Below are positions 6,596-14,684 of a DNA stretch of 16,792 nt, piece after piece. Made by a program: the position numbers and the translations under genes. The DNA comes from JACCXJ01 sp052387115. Lineage in GTDB: Bacteria > Pseudomonadota > Gammaproteobacteria > JACCXJ01. The notes under the pieces were generated by a model. That model searched no databases. It saw only the letters and a list, made by a program, of their open reading frames with translations, and had not been told where the DNA came from. The stretch is from contig JBQTJM010000146.1 of NCBI GenBank assembly GCA_052387115.1, forward strand, positions 1 through 16,792, read 5' to 3'. Position 1 is the stretch's first letter; each line of letters opens with the position of its first letter.

Positions 6596-7785
6596 GCGTC
6601 TGCTCCTTCCGAATCCACCCCAGGCTCGTCAAAGAGGCGGATGTAGGCGTCGTAGCGGAAACGCCGGTTACGGGATCGGCCGGTCATCTCTCTGAGCACG
6701 CCGATGGTCACCAGCCGCTCGACCAACTGGTTGGCGGCTGCATAGCTGGTGCCGGTCAGCTCCTTTACGGCGTTGACCGACAGGATCGGCCGCTCGTAGA
6801 GCGATCCCAGCACGCGGTGGCCGTTGCCGGCGGCGCGGCCCAGCTGCTCGGTGACGCTCTGGCGATGAGCTTCGCGCAGGGCGAGGATGCGGCGTGCCGT
6901 CTCGGTCGCCTGGCGGCTCACCTCCGCGACGCCGTCCAGGAAGAAGGCGAGCCAGTCCTCCCAGGCGCCCTCATCCCGCGTCTTCTGCAGCAGCGCGTAG
7001 TAGGTCTCCCGATGGCGCTTAAAATAGTGTGAAAGGTAGAGGACCGGCTTCAGGAGGACGCCCTTTTCGCACAAGAGGAAGGTGATGAGGAGTCGCCCCA
7101 CGCGGCCGTTGCCGTCGAGGAACGGGTGGATGGTCTCGAACTGGACATGCGCCAGACCGATCTTGACCAAGAGCGGCAGGTCGTCGGGGGCGTGTAGGAA
7201 GCGCTCCAGGTCGGCCAGCGCTTGGGGGATGACCTCCGGAGGCGGCGGGACGAAGGTGGCTTCGTTCAGTGTGCAGCCGCCGGGACCGATCCAGTTCTGG
7301 CTGCGGCGCAGCTCGCCGGAGGTGAGGCGCGAGCCGCGCACGCCCCGCAGCAGGTGTTCGTGAATTTCCCGGATCAGACGCACGGACACGGGAAGCTCGG
7401 CCAGCCGCGCGAGACCGTGGTTCATGGCCCGCACATAGTTGATCACCTCGTCCACGTCCCGCGGCATCTCCGAGGAAAGCAGCCTGGCTTCGGCGGCCAG
7501 AAGGTCCTGAAGGGAGCTCTGGGTGCCCTCGATCTGGCTGGACAGCACGGCCTCCTTGCGCACGTACATGAAGACAAAGAGGTCTGGGTTCGGTAAGGTC
7601 TGAATCGAACCGTCGAGGCGGCCGAGTGCGAGATTGGCCGTAGACAATTGGGCCTGCAACCCGCCGTCGAGTTGGATCGGCGGATCGGGCGGTAGCGGCG
7701 CGGGGATGAAGGCGCGATAGCCTGCCGGCTGCTTGCGGTAGGTGCCGGCCCGGCCTTGCGCCCATGATTCCGTCTGTTGTTCCAT
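6592..7785 (-). CDS. Fic family protein (AMP-transferase fold) of a type I RM operon
   Basis: This 397-residue protein appears intact. Residues about 20-110 form the Fic N-terminal domain with SSQIEGT at 82-88, the S-x3-E-G inhibitory helix motif of class II Fic proteins that blocks ATP. The active-site loop HPFLDGNGRVGR spans residues 220-231, with His220 as the catalytic base and Asp224, Asn226 and Arg228 present. The last 80 residues look like a winged helix (SVNAVKELTGTSYAAANQLV). Known relatives transfer AMP from ATP to hydroxyl side chains, often with self-inhibition. It sits between the hsdM remnant and hsdS, a known gene order in type I RM loci, and overlaps hsdS by 4 bases. The target is unknown. 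It is the only member of the operon that still looks functional. Confidence 0.85.
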   Translation of the reverse strand: MEQQTESWAQGRAGTYRKQPAGYRAFIPAPLPPDPPIQLDGGLQAQLSTANLALGRLDGSIQTLPNPDLFVFMYVRKEAVLSSQIEGTQSSLQDLLAAEARLLSSEMPRDVDEVINYVRAMNHGLARLAELPVSVRLIREIHEHLLRGVRGSRLTSGELRRSQNWIGPGGCTLNEATFVPPPPEVIPQALADLERFLHAPDDLPLLVKIGLAHVQFETIHPFLDGNGRVGRLLITFLLCEKGVLLKPVLYLSHYFKRHRETYYALLQKTRDEGAWEDWLAFFLDGVAEVSRQATETARRILALREAHRQSVTEQLGRAAGNGHRVLGSLYERPILSVNAVKELTGTSYAAANQLVERLVTIGVLREMTGRSRNRRFRYDAYIRLFDEPGVDSEGADA

Positions 7786-7835
7786 GGCTCGTTGTGACTT
7801 TAATATGCCGCTCGACCGAGTTTATATTAAAGCCT

Positions 7836-7850
7836 ACCTATAATATAGGT
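7836..7850. promoter_or_regulatory. A+T-rich perfect palindrome upstream of fic
   Basis: ACCTATAATATAGGT is a 6-base inverted repeat around AAT, in an A+T-rich pocket between the hsdM remnant and fic, about 50 bases before the fic start. It includes -10-like hexamers on both strands. An operator bound by a regulator, possibly the winged-helix part of Fic itself, is conceivable but is inference. Confidence 0.4.
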
Positions 7851-7872
7851 GGCCTGGCCGTCCTTATGTAGG

Positions 7873-8014
7873 TCAGGCCATAACAGGCAGGACGGTCATG
7901 GGGAGAATCACGTCGGGGTACTTGCCGCGCCGCCGCACGTAGAGGTCGCGGAGTACGTCGTCCGCGATGCCCCCAGATGAAGTTGGCGATCCAGTTGAGC
8001 TGCGGTGGTCCCAT
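7873..8014 (-). pseudogene. hsdM: Type I methyltransferase HsdM, N-terminal remnant with frameshift
   Basis: From an ATG at 8014 with AGGA upstream the minus strand reads MGPPQLNWIANFIWG. One extra G in a G5 run then shifts the frame, after which IADDVLRDLYV, GKYPDVILPMTVL and a TGA follow. These are the first 45 or so residues of HsdM, whose N-terminal helical domain begins with N-W-I-A-N-F-I-W-G-I-A-D-x-L-R-D and I-L-P-M-T-V-L. The remaining 450 or more residues, including the N-P-P-F methylase motif, are absent. The order hsdM-fic-hsdS on one strand shows that an operon once stood here. Confidence 0.8.
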
Positions 8015-8100
8015 GGATCCTGTGGAGGCCCGACAGGATGTCGATGCCTCCTCGTGTTGCCGGACGGCCGTCGCCTCGCTCGACGATGCGACCGACTGTT

Positions 8101-9831
8101 TTAGAGCGCCGGCCCGGCTGCAGGGCCGAGCATCTCTCGGCGCACGAGCGGGATGGGGGGGGCGCCGTAGGACAGGAACCGATCGTGGAAGGTGCGCCAG
8201 GCGGAGCGGCCGCCGCGCCGCCGCGTCCAGTCGTCGCGGAGCTTGCGGATCATGAGCTTGCCGAGCGTGTAGTTGAGATAGGCCGGATCGAAGGTCCCGC
8301 GCGCCGCTTGCTGGCGGGCGTTGGCCGGGTCCTGCAAAGCCAGCTCGCGGAACATACGCTCGGACTCCGCCACCGTCATGCCGCCGGTGTGCAACCCGAT
8401 CGCGGACAGGTAACGCGCGTTGCGGAGGAGCGCATTCAACAACTGTCCGATATGGGCCGCCGGATCGCCCTGGCGGAACCCCGCTTCCCACAAGAGCTCC
8501 TCGGCGTAGTGAGCCCAGCCCTCGCTGAAGCCATAGCCGACGAACACCTGGGCGAGCCGTGAGCGCGCGCGGTGGGCGTGCAGGTGCTGCAGGAAATGCC
8601 CCGGCCAGACCTCATGCGCCGAGATGAACACGAGATCGGCCTCGGCGCGGATATAGGCCGCGCGTTCCAAGGGCGACCACTTCGGGTCCGGCGGGGCGAC
8701 GTAATAGATCGACTTGAGGCCGTGCTCGAAGGGACCGGGGATGTCGATGTAGGCCGGGTTCCAGCGCTGATAGGGGGGCGACTCCGCGACCTCGGCCTCT
8801 TCGGTGCCGGGGATGCCGACGAGCCCACGGCCCTCCACGAAGCGCTTGAGCACCGGGAGTTGGCGGCGGGCCTCCGCCACCGGGCCGCCGACGGGCTTGG
8901 CCAGGCGCATCCGGGCGACGCAGTCCTTGAGCCCGTCGCTCGGGAGATAACGATCACAGGCCGCCCGCAAGGCGCTGAGGTTGCGGGCCATATCGTCCCA
9001 GCCGACTTGCTCCAGGCGCTCGAGGGGGATGTCCACACCTTCGGTCGCCCGCAGCATCGCGCGGAAGCGCTCGGCCCCGAGGGCGTAGCGTCCGGGCGCT
9101 TGGCGACGCTTGCCGTGGAGCCAGGCGACCAGGCCACGCATCTCGCTCGCGGCGCGGGCGTTGGCGATCCGAAAGCGCGCCTGCAGCCCGGCGTCCGATA
9201 CCGTGGCAAAGGCCGCGGGTACCTCTTTTTCGTAGTAGGCCGCGAGCCCGCCGAACACCGTCACGCCGAGATCCAGATAGGTCCTGGGTAACGGTCCCGC
9301 CAGGTTCTGGCGGATCTGAGCGACCGCGCCTGGGACGGCCTCGGCGTAGCCGACGTAGGCCTTCAAGCGCTCGGCGAGCGGGGCGTAAGCACGAACGACG
9401 TAGACATTGGGGTCCAGCGCATCGCTGTAGTAGAGCGGGTTCTTGTGGGGCCATTCGGCCTCTTCGAGCCAGAACAGCTCGCGGTCGAGCTGTGCGATCA
9501 CATAATCCCGTTCGAAACGTGCGTCGGGGCTCAGGGGGCCGAATGCTCGCGCCTGGTTGCGTGCAACGTGCAGGCGGGCAGCCAGGTCCTTGAGCGCCGT
9601 GGCGCGCCAATCGGGCAGGCGGCCATCGAGCTCGTGGCGGCCGAGCTGTACGGCATAGCTCGGGTGGTCCTGGTAGTACTGTTCCAGGAACCCATCCACG
9701 AACCGGTCCCAGGGTGCCGTGCCCGTCGGCTGCCCCGAGACGCTCGGAGCGCTGGGTGGGCGGTGGGCGCAGGCGGCGGCGAGCGCGAGCACCCCGAGGA
9801 CGAGCCCGAGTGACCGGCGGGGCGCCTTCAT
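8101..9831 (-). CDS. DUF885 family protein, putative zinc peptidase lipoprotein
   Basis: This 576-residue protein starts with a lipoprotein-type signal (MKAPRR, hydrophobic core, LAAAC with Cys21), although the lipobox is not a perfect match. HEVWPGH at residues 406-412 and SEGWAHYAEE at 436-445 are the two hallmark motifs of DUF885 and resemble a gluzincin metal site (two His plus a Glu). Family members are predicted metallopeptidases or carboxypeptidases; the substrate is unknown. Length is typical. It should be anchored on the periplasmic side. It lies 62 bases after the fadJ-type gene on the same strand, so read-through is possible, but a functional link is not evident. The ribosome-binding site is weak. 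Confidence 0.8.
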   Translation of the reverse strand: MKAPRRSLGLVLGVLALAAACAHRPPSAPSVSGQPTGTAPWDRFVDGFLEQYYQDHPSYAVQLGRHELDGRLPDWRATALKDLAARLHVARNQARAFGPLSPDARFERDYVIAQLDRELFWLEEAEWPHKNPLYYSDALDPNVYVVRAYAPLAERLKAYVGYAEAVPGAVAQIRQNLAGPLPRTYLDLGVTVFGGLAAYYEKEVPAAFATVSDAGLQARFRIANARAASEMRGLVAWLHGKRRQAPGRYALGAERFRAMLRATEGVDIPLERLEQVGWDDMARNLSALRAACDRYLPSDGLKDCVARMRLAKPVGGPVAEARRQLPVLKRFVEGRGLVGIPGTEEAEVAESPPYQRWNPAYIDIPGPFEHGLKSIYYVAPPDPKWSPLERAAYIRAEADLVFISAHEVWPGHFLQHLHAHRARSRLAQVFVGYGFSEGWAHYAEELLWEAGFRQGDPAAHIGQLLNALLRNARYLSAIGLHTGGMTVAESERMFRELALQDPANARQQAARGTFDPAYLNYTLGKLMIRKLRDDWTRRRGGRSAWRTFHDRFLSYGAPPIPLVRREMLGPAAGPAL

Positions 9832-9893
9832 GCCGCTCGGCCAAGCTTCTTCAGGGTGGCAACGACAGGGGCTTCCGAGAGCGTCAAGCAGGG

Positions 9894-11936
9894 CTATTCG
9901 AGAGATGTAAAGCCGGCGTCCGGACGATAGGCGCTACCAAAGCGCGCCGCGAGATCGGACAGCCTCTCTGCCACCCGATCCCGGCCGCGCTCCTTCAGGT
10001 AATGCATGGGCCCGCCGCGAAACGGCGCGAAACCGGACCCGAAGATCATGCCGGCGTCCACCAGATCGGCGTCTTCGACCACCCTCTCGCGCAGGCAGGC
10101 GACCGACTCGTTCACCATGCGCAGGATCAGCCGGTCCGTGATGTCGTCGCTGGGGCTGCGGTCCTTGGGTACCGCCGGGCGCTCGACCTTGCCCTTGCGA
10201 TATTTATAGAACCCTTGCCCGCTCTTGCGACCCAGATGCCCCTGTCTGACCAGCTCCTCCAGGCGCGACGGCACCGGGCTGCCGAAATGCCGCCCCAGGA
10301 TCCCGCCGACCGAGAGACACACGTCGAGACCCACCGTGTCGGCCAGCTCGATGGGGCCCATGGGCATACCGAAGTCGGTGGCGGCCTGGTCGATGAGCGC
10401 GGCGGGTACGCCCTCCGCGAGCATGGTGATCGCTTCCATGAGATAGGGTAGCAGGATGCGGTTGACGAGAAATCCGGGGGCGCTCCGCACGGGCAGCGGC
10501 AGGCGGTCGATGCGGCGGGCGAAACCCGCGGCCTGATTTTGGACGGCGCGGTCGGTCGAGGGCGTCGAGATGATCTCGACCAGTTGCATCTTGGCCACGG
10601 GGTTGAAGAAGTGCAGACCCACCAGGCGCTCCGGCCGCCGCAGACCCTGTGCGAGGGTCTCGAGCGGGATGCTGGAGGTATTGGTCGCGAGCAGGGCCTC
10701 CGGCTTCAAACGCGGTTCGAGGGCGCGATAGAGGTCGTGCTTGGCCTCGATATTCTCGATGATGGCCTCGATCACGACATCGGCCTTGGGTACCCCGAGT
10801 CCCTGGGGATCGGGGACCAGGCGGTCGAGCGCGGCCTGCCGCAAGCGCCGATCACGGATGCGCTTGGCATAGAGGTCGCTGGCGCGGCGCAGCGCCGGGG
10901 CGATGTACTTCGGAGCGCGGTCTTGCAGGGTCACGTGCAGGCCGCGCAGGGCGCACCAGGCGGCGATGTCCCCGCCCATGACACCGGCGCCGATAACGTG
11001 TACGTGGGGCTTGGCCGTGGTCTCTCCGCGGCCCAGGGACTTCAGGCGCTCCTGCAGGAAGAACACCCGCACGAGGTTGCGCGCCGTCGTCCCGGTCGCG
11101 AGCCTCGCGATGGACTGCGCCTCCTCGGCGAGCATGCGCCGCTCGTCGCCGCCGTAACGCTCGAAGAGATCGATGAGGGCATAGGGTGCCGGGTAGTGCG
11201 CGGCCGGGGCGCGTTTCTGCACCTCGCGGCGCAGGTAAGCGCCGAGAAGCGGTCGCACCGGTTTCATCGCTGCCAAGCGTGCCACGAGGCCCGGCCGGCG
11301 GCGGGGCGGGGGTCGGGCGGCACAGGCCAAGGCCGCGGCACGGAAGTGGCGCTCCGGCACCGCGCGGTCCACGAGCCCCAGGCGCAGGGCGGCGCGCGCA
11401 TCGACCGTGCGCCCGCTCAGCATGAGGTCCATGGCCGCCGGGGCCCCGATGAGGCGGATGCTGCGCATGGTCCCGCCGAAGCCGGGATGGATGCCGAGCA
11501 GGACCTCGGGCAACCCGAGGCGGGTGCCGGGCTCGTCCACCGCGACCCGATGGCGTAGCGCGAGCGCCAGCTCCATCCCGCCGCCCAGGCAAAACCCCTT
11601 GATGGCCGCGACGGTCGGGAACGGCAGGGCCTCGATGCGATCGAAGGTTGCGTGGCCGCGCTGCACCAGCGCCAGCGCCGCCTGCGTGTCCGTGATGGAC
11701 GCGATCTCGCGAACATCGGCCCCGGCGATGAAGCCGCTCGCCTTGTTCGAGAGCAAGAGGAGACCCGCCGGCGGGCGGGCCGTCAGCTCGTCGAGGACCG
11801 CGCCGAGCTCCCGCAGGACCTCCGACGACAGGACATTGGTACCCGTCCCGGCCTGGTCGAGATACAGCCAGGCGATGCCGGCATCATCGCGGTCTATCCG
11901 CCAGTGTTGGTAGGGCTCGGTTTGTTCTTCTGGCAT
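9894..11936 (-). CDS. fadJ: Bifunctional enoyl-CoA hydratase / 3-hydroxyacyl-CoA dehydrogenase (FadJ/FadB-type)
   Basis: This 680-residue protein has an N-terminal crotonase domain: SGFIAGADV builds the oxyanion hole, GGGMELAL gives Glu122 and LGLPEVLLGIHPGFGG gives Glu144, the two catalytic acids. From about residue 310 comes an NAD-binding fold with GAGVMGG (316-322), then HFFNPV with catalytic His442, followed by two helical C-terminal domains (PGFLVNRILLPYL, then FGSGFAPFRGGPM). It hydrates trans-2-enoyl-CoA and oxidises the 3-hydroxyacyl-CoA with NAD+ in fatty-acid beta-oxidation, acting with the thiolase encoded 36 bases upstream. The pairing with a 434-residue thiolase favours the FadJ/FadI type over FadB/FadA, but the symbol is approximate. 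The gene is slightly shorter than E. coli FadJ. Confidence 0.88.
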   Translation of the reverse strand: MPEEQTEPYQHWRIDRDDAGIAWLYLDQAGTGTNVLSSEVLRELGAVLDELTARPPAGLLLLSNKASGFIAGADVREIASITDTQAALALVQRGHATFDRIEALPFPTVAAIKGFCLGGGMELALALRHRVAVDEPGTRLGLPEVLLGIHPGFGGTMRSIRLIGAPAAMDLMLSGRTVDARAALRLGLVDRAVPERHFRAAALACAARPPPRRRPGLVARLAAMKPVRPLLGAYLRREVQKRAPAAHYPAPYALIDLFERYGGDERRMLAEEAQSIARLATGTTARNLVRVFFLQERLKSLGRGETTAKPHVHVIGAGVMGGDIAAWCALRGLHVTLQDRAPKYIAPALRRASDLYAKRIRDRRLRQAALDRLVPDPQGLGVPKADVVIEAIIENIEAKHDLYRALEPRLKPEALLATNTSSIPLETLAQGLRRPERLVGLHFFNPVAKMQLVEIISTPSTDRAVQNQAAGFARRIDRLPLPVRSAPGFLVNRILLPYLMEAITMLAEGVPAALIDQAATDFGMPMGPIELADTVGLDVCLSVGGILGRHFGSPVPSRLEELVRQGHLGRKSGQGFYKYRKGKVERPAVPKDRSPSDDITDRLILRMVNESVACLRERVVEDADLVDAGMIFGSGFAPFRGGPMHYLKERGRDRVAERLSDLAARFGSAYRPDAGFTSLE

Positions 11937-11972
11937 GGCGTGCTCCCCCGTTGGTTCCCCCGATGTGCGTCG

Positions 11973-13277
11973 CTACGTGCGTTCCAGGAGCATCGCCCCG
12001 CCCTGGCCCCCACCGATGCACAAGGCCGCGATGCCGAGCTGGCCGTTCTGTGCCTTGAGCACGTGCAGGAGGTGCAGGACGATGCGCGCACCGCTCGTGC
12101 CGACCGGGTGGCCGAGGCTGACCCCACCGCCATCGACGTTGAGTCGCTCGCGCGGGATCTCGCCGACCGCTGCCGGGAGACCGAGCTCGTTGCGGCAATA
12201 GCCTTCGTCCGCGAAGGCCGCGAGGCAGGCCAAGATTTGGGCGGCGAAGGCCTCGTTGATCTCCCAGTAGGCGATCTCATCTAAACCGAGCCCGTGGCGG
12301 CGCAGGAGCGGTGCCGCGGCGTGTACCGGGCCGAGGCCCATCTGGCTGGGGTCCAGGCCCGCCCACTCGCTGTCCACGATGCGGCCCATGACCTCGAGGC
12401 CGTGCTCGCGGACGGCCTCTTCGCTCGCCACGATCAGGCAGGCCGCCCCGTCGGTCACCTGGGCGCTGTTGCCGGCCGTGACCTTGCCGTAGGGCCGGTC
12501 GAATACCGGGGACAACTTGGCGAGCTGTTCCACGCTGCTGTCCGGCCGCACGCCTTCGTCCTTGTCGTAGACCTTGCCCTGCCAGTCGTACATCACCTCG
12601 ACTTCCGCGAGCCGGCCTTCATTTTGTGCGGCCGCCAGGCGCCGGTGGCTGTCGACGGCATAGCCATCCATCGCCTCGCGGGTGATCCCGAAGCGGTGCG
12701 CCAGGACCTCGGCGGTCTGGCCCATGGAGAGGCCCACGATGGGATCGGTCAGGCCGCGCAGGAGGCCGATCACGGGCGTGAGCAGGGCCGGCCGGAATTT
12801 GCCGAGGGCCTGCATGCGGCTCGCGAAGCCCTTGGCCCCCGCCCATTGCCCGAGCCAGGCCACCATCGCCGTCCCGAACAACACCGGCGCATGGCTCATG
12901 GCTTCTGTGCCGCCGGCAAGCACCAGATCTGCCTGGCCGAGCGCGATGTCGCGCACGGCACAGTCCAGGGCCTGCATCCCCGAGCCGCAGTTACGCTGGA
13001 CGGTCCAGGCCGGCGTCGCGTTGCCGCAACCGAGCCGGAGGGCCACGACGCGCGCGATGTTGGCTTCGTCGGGACCGGGCATGATGCACCCCAGGATGAC
13101 CTCGTCAAGGTCCGACGCCTGAAAGGGCTGCCGCGCGAGCAGCGGGCGCGCGGCGTTCACGGCGAGGTCGGAGGCCGTGAAAGGCCCGGGTCTGCCGCGG
13201 GCCTTGAGGAACGGGGTGCGGGCGCCGTCCACCACGAACACGGGGCGGCCGGCGAGCTTCGATTTGGCATGTGTCAT
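11973..13277 (-). CDS. fadI: Acetyl-CoA acyltransferase (3-ketoacyl-CoA thiolase, FadI-type)
   Basis: This 434-residue protein shows all thiolase landmarks: VVDGARTPFLKA near the N-terminus, QRNCGSGMQAL with nucleophile Cys97, GGTEAMSHAP, INEAFAAQ, VDGGGVSLGHPVGTSGAR with His390, and LCIGGGQGGAM with Cys420. It cleaves 3-ketoacyl-CoA with CoA to give acetyl-CoA and a shortened acyl-CoA, the last step of a beta-oxidation round. Its length matches FadI (about 436) better than FadA (about 387). A purine-rich GAGGGA lies about 7 bases before the ATG. It is followed closely by the hydratase/dehydrogenase and preceded by the DUF4242 gene, so the three likely form one transcript. Confidence 0.88.
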   Translation of the reverse strand: MTHAKSKLAGRPVFVVDGARTPFLKARGRPGPFTASDLAVNAARPLLARQPFQASDLDEVILGCIMPGPDEANIARVVALRLGCGNATPAWTVQRNCGSGMQALDCAVRDIALGQADLVLAGGTEAMSHAPVLFGTAMVAWLGQWAGAKGFASRMQALGKFRPALLTPVIGLLRGLTDPIVGLSMGQTAEVLAHRFGITREAMDGYAVDSHRRLAAAQNEGRLAEVEVMYDWQGKVYDKDEGVRPDSSVEQLAKLSPVFDRPYGKVTAGNSAQVTDGAACLIVASEEAVREHGLEVMGRIVDSEWAGLDPSQMGLGPVHAAAPLLRRHGLGLDEIAYWEINEAFAAQILACLAAFADEGYCRNELGLPAAVGEIPRERLNVDGGGVSLGHPVGTSGARIVLHLLHVLKAQNGQLGIAALCIGGGQGGAMLLERT

Positions 13278-13295
13278 CGTCTGTCCCTCAATATG

Positions 13296-13326
13296 TCCAG
13301 GGGTGCTGCATATCCAGGGGTGCTGC
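13296..13326. repeat. Direct repeat TCCAGGGGTGCTGC, two copies with 17-base period
   Basis: Perfect 14-base copies lie at 13296-13309 and 13313-13326, separated by 3 bases. They fill most of the gap between the DUF4242 stop and the thiolase start. This is probably a small tandem duplication; a regulator site is possible. Confidence 0.6.
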
Positions 13327-13334
13327 GAGTCTCG

Positions 13335-13616
13335 CTACCGGGCCGCTTCCCCCGTGGTCGGGTCGATCAAGGCGCGTACCTCGGCGATCTGATCCGCGGG
13401 AAAACCGCCCGCCTGGGCATGCTTGCGGATGAGATCGGCGCTCGGCGCGAGATATACGCAATAGATCTTGTCGTCGGTCACATAGCTATGGACCCACTGG
13501 ATCTGGGGACCCATCTCCTGGAGCACGCTGCAGGATTTCTGGGAGACGCGCTGCAACGCGTCGGGGCCGAGCTTGCCGGCCCCGGGCATGTTACGTTCGA
13601 TGACGAACCTGGGCAT
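13335..13616 (-). CDS. DUF4242 domain protein (SCO4226-type small protein)
   Basis: This 93-residue protein reads MPRFVIERNMPGAGKLGPDA, QWVHSYVTDDKIYCVYLAP and FPADQIAEVRALIDPTT, the full length of a DUF4242 domain. Streptomyces SCO4226 of this family is a nickel-binding protein with a ferredoxin-like fold; the metal and role here are unknown. GGAGGG lies 6 bases before the ATG. It precedes the thiolase gene by about 57 bases on the same strand and seems to lead the beta-oxidation operon. A strong hairpin upstream separates it from ampE, so it probably has its own promoter. Confidence 0.8.
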   Translation of the reverse strand: MPRFVIERNMPGAGKLGPDALQRVSQKSCSVLQEMGPQIQWVHSYVTDDKIYCVYLAPSADLIRKHAQAGGFPADQIAEVRALIDPTTGEAAR

Positions 13617-13730
13617 GGTGATCCCTCCATATCAATTTGACGTTCGATGACGCCCCACCTTCTCCGCTGAGACGGAACGGGCGGGTGTGGGCCCTTCTCC
13701 GCACCGGATGCCCTATTGACCGGAGCGCTG

Positions 13731-13781
13731 CCGTTCCGCCGCGGCGAGGTCCTTCTAGACCCTCGCCGCGGACTGGAACGG
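13731..13781. terminator. Long G+C-rich hairpin between ampE and the DUF4242 gene
   Basis: CCGCGGCGAGG (13739-13749) pairs perfectly with CCTCGCCGCGG (13761-13771) around an 11-base loop. The stem is extended by CCGTTCC (13731-13737) with GGAACGG (13775-13781). It lies 20 bases after the ampE stop. There is no U-run, so it is a likely transcript end or processing structure for ampDE and not a classic intrinsic terminator. Confidence 0.5.
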
Positions 13782-13801
13782 TGACGGGAACGGTGCAAGC
13801 G

Positions 13802-14662
13802 CTATTTGATCCAGGCGATCACGTACAGGACCGTCAGGATCGCGAGCAACACGATGAGCGTCCGCGTCACGAGCCCCTGTGCAGCCGTGATGCGCTCGAC
13901 CTCGCCGACATCGGAGCCGAGCTGCAGGGCACCGGTACCGCTATGGCGGAGCACGGCCTCGTTCTGTTCCAGGGTCAGGGTGTCGAGCACCCGCCAGCTC
14001 TCGAAGGCGCCGGTGAGGTTGCCGGACAGCGCATAACCCAGCGCGACGATCCGGGACGGGAGCCATGCCAGCACGTTGTAGACGCGGCCGGCCCAGTCGC
14101 GCAGGCCCGACGAGGCCTGTATGGCGTAGCGCCGCAACTCCGCCGAGAACCGGAACAGCACCGCCCCGATCGGTCCCAGGATCAGGAACCAGAGCAACAC
14201 CCCGAAGACCCGCTCCGGGAATTCGGTCAGGATCGACTCGACCACCATGTGGCCGCGGGTTTCGGCCGGGACTGGCTGGGCCGAACGCCCGAGGGCCTGC
14301 GCGAGGCGGTTGGCCTCGGCATCGTTGCTCCCGCGGATCGCGGCGATGAGCGCCCTTATCTGGTCATCCAGGTCCTCGGGCCCCAGGCAATAGAGCAGGA
14401 TCGCGATCGCGAGGAGAAACGCCAGGATGGCGTGCCAGCCACCGATCACCGACAGGAGCAACCAGAACACGAGGAGCGGCAAGGCCAGCATCGCCGCTAC
14501 CCCGGCCGGGCCCTTGAAGACCTCCACGCTACCGAGCTTCTGTTCGATCAGGCCCACCAGGCGGTGGTACCAATCGAGTCGCCGCAGTGCCTTGAACTTT
14601 CCCAAGGATTCTCCCAGCAACTTGTCCGCCGCCGTAGTTATCAACACGATCAAGAGTCTCAT
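13802..14662 (-). CDS. ampE: AmpE-like inner-membrane protein
   Basis: This 286-residue protein follows ampD by 22 bases and has the AmpE layout: a short N-terminal helix, two membrane helices (about residues 54-73 and 76-93), a charged loop with the G-H-x-V-x-E-S-I-L-x-E-F-P-E-R-V-F region (137-153), a third helix (152-170), an amphipathic part with WLPSRIVALGYALSGN (200-215), and a C-terminal helix (266-284). AmpE belongs to the CobD/CbiB-like superfamily and is described as a signalling partner in beta-lactamase regulation; its exact activity is unsettled. GGAGGAGG before the ATG supports the start. Length is close to E. coli AmpE (284). Confidence 0.85.
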   Translation of the reverse strand: MRLLIVLITTAADKLLGESLGKFKALRRLDWYHRLVGLIEQKLGSVEVFKGPAGVAAMLALPLLVFWLLLSVIGGWHAILAFLLAIAILLYCLGPEDLDDQIRALIAAIRGSNDAEANRLAQALGRSAQPVPAETRGHMVVESILTEFPERVFGVLLWFLILGPIGAVLFRFSAELRRYAIQASSGLRDWAGRVYNVLAWLPSRIVALGYALSGNLTGAFESWRVLDTLTLEQNEAVLRHSGTGALQLGSDVGEVERITAAQGLVTRTLIVLLAILTVLYVIAWIK

Positions 14663-14684
14663 TGTTATGCCTCCTCCGCCATTC

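Noticed and set aside
7838..8491. Minus-strand frame of 217 codons spanning the hsdM stub and the DUF885 3' end
   Set aside because: Only its last part holds real sequence, and that is the HsdM stub, partly out of frame; the rest is DUF885 in the wrong frame.
10539..11558. Plus-strand frame of 339 codons opposite the fadJ-type gene
   Set aside because: It is an antisense shadow with no motif.
12294..13640. Plus-strand frame of 448 codons opposite the thiolase and DUF4242 genes
   Set aside because: It lies antisense to two confidently identified genes in G+C-rich DNA, where such shadows are expected.
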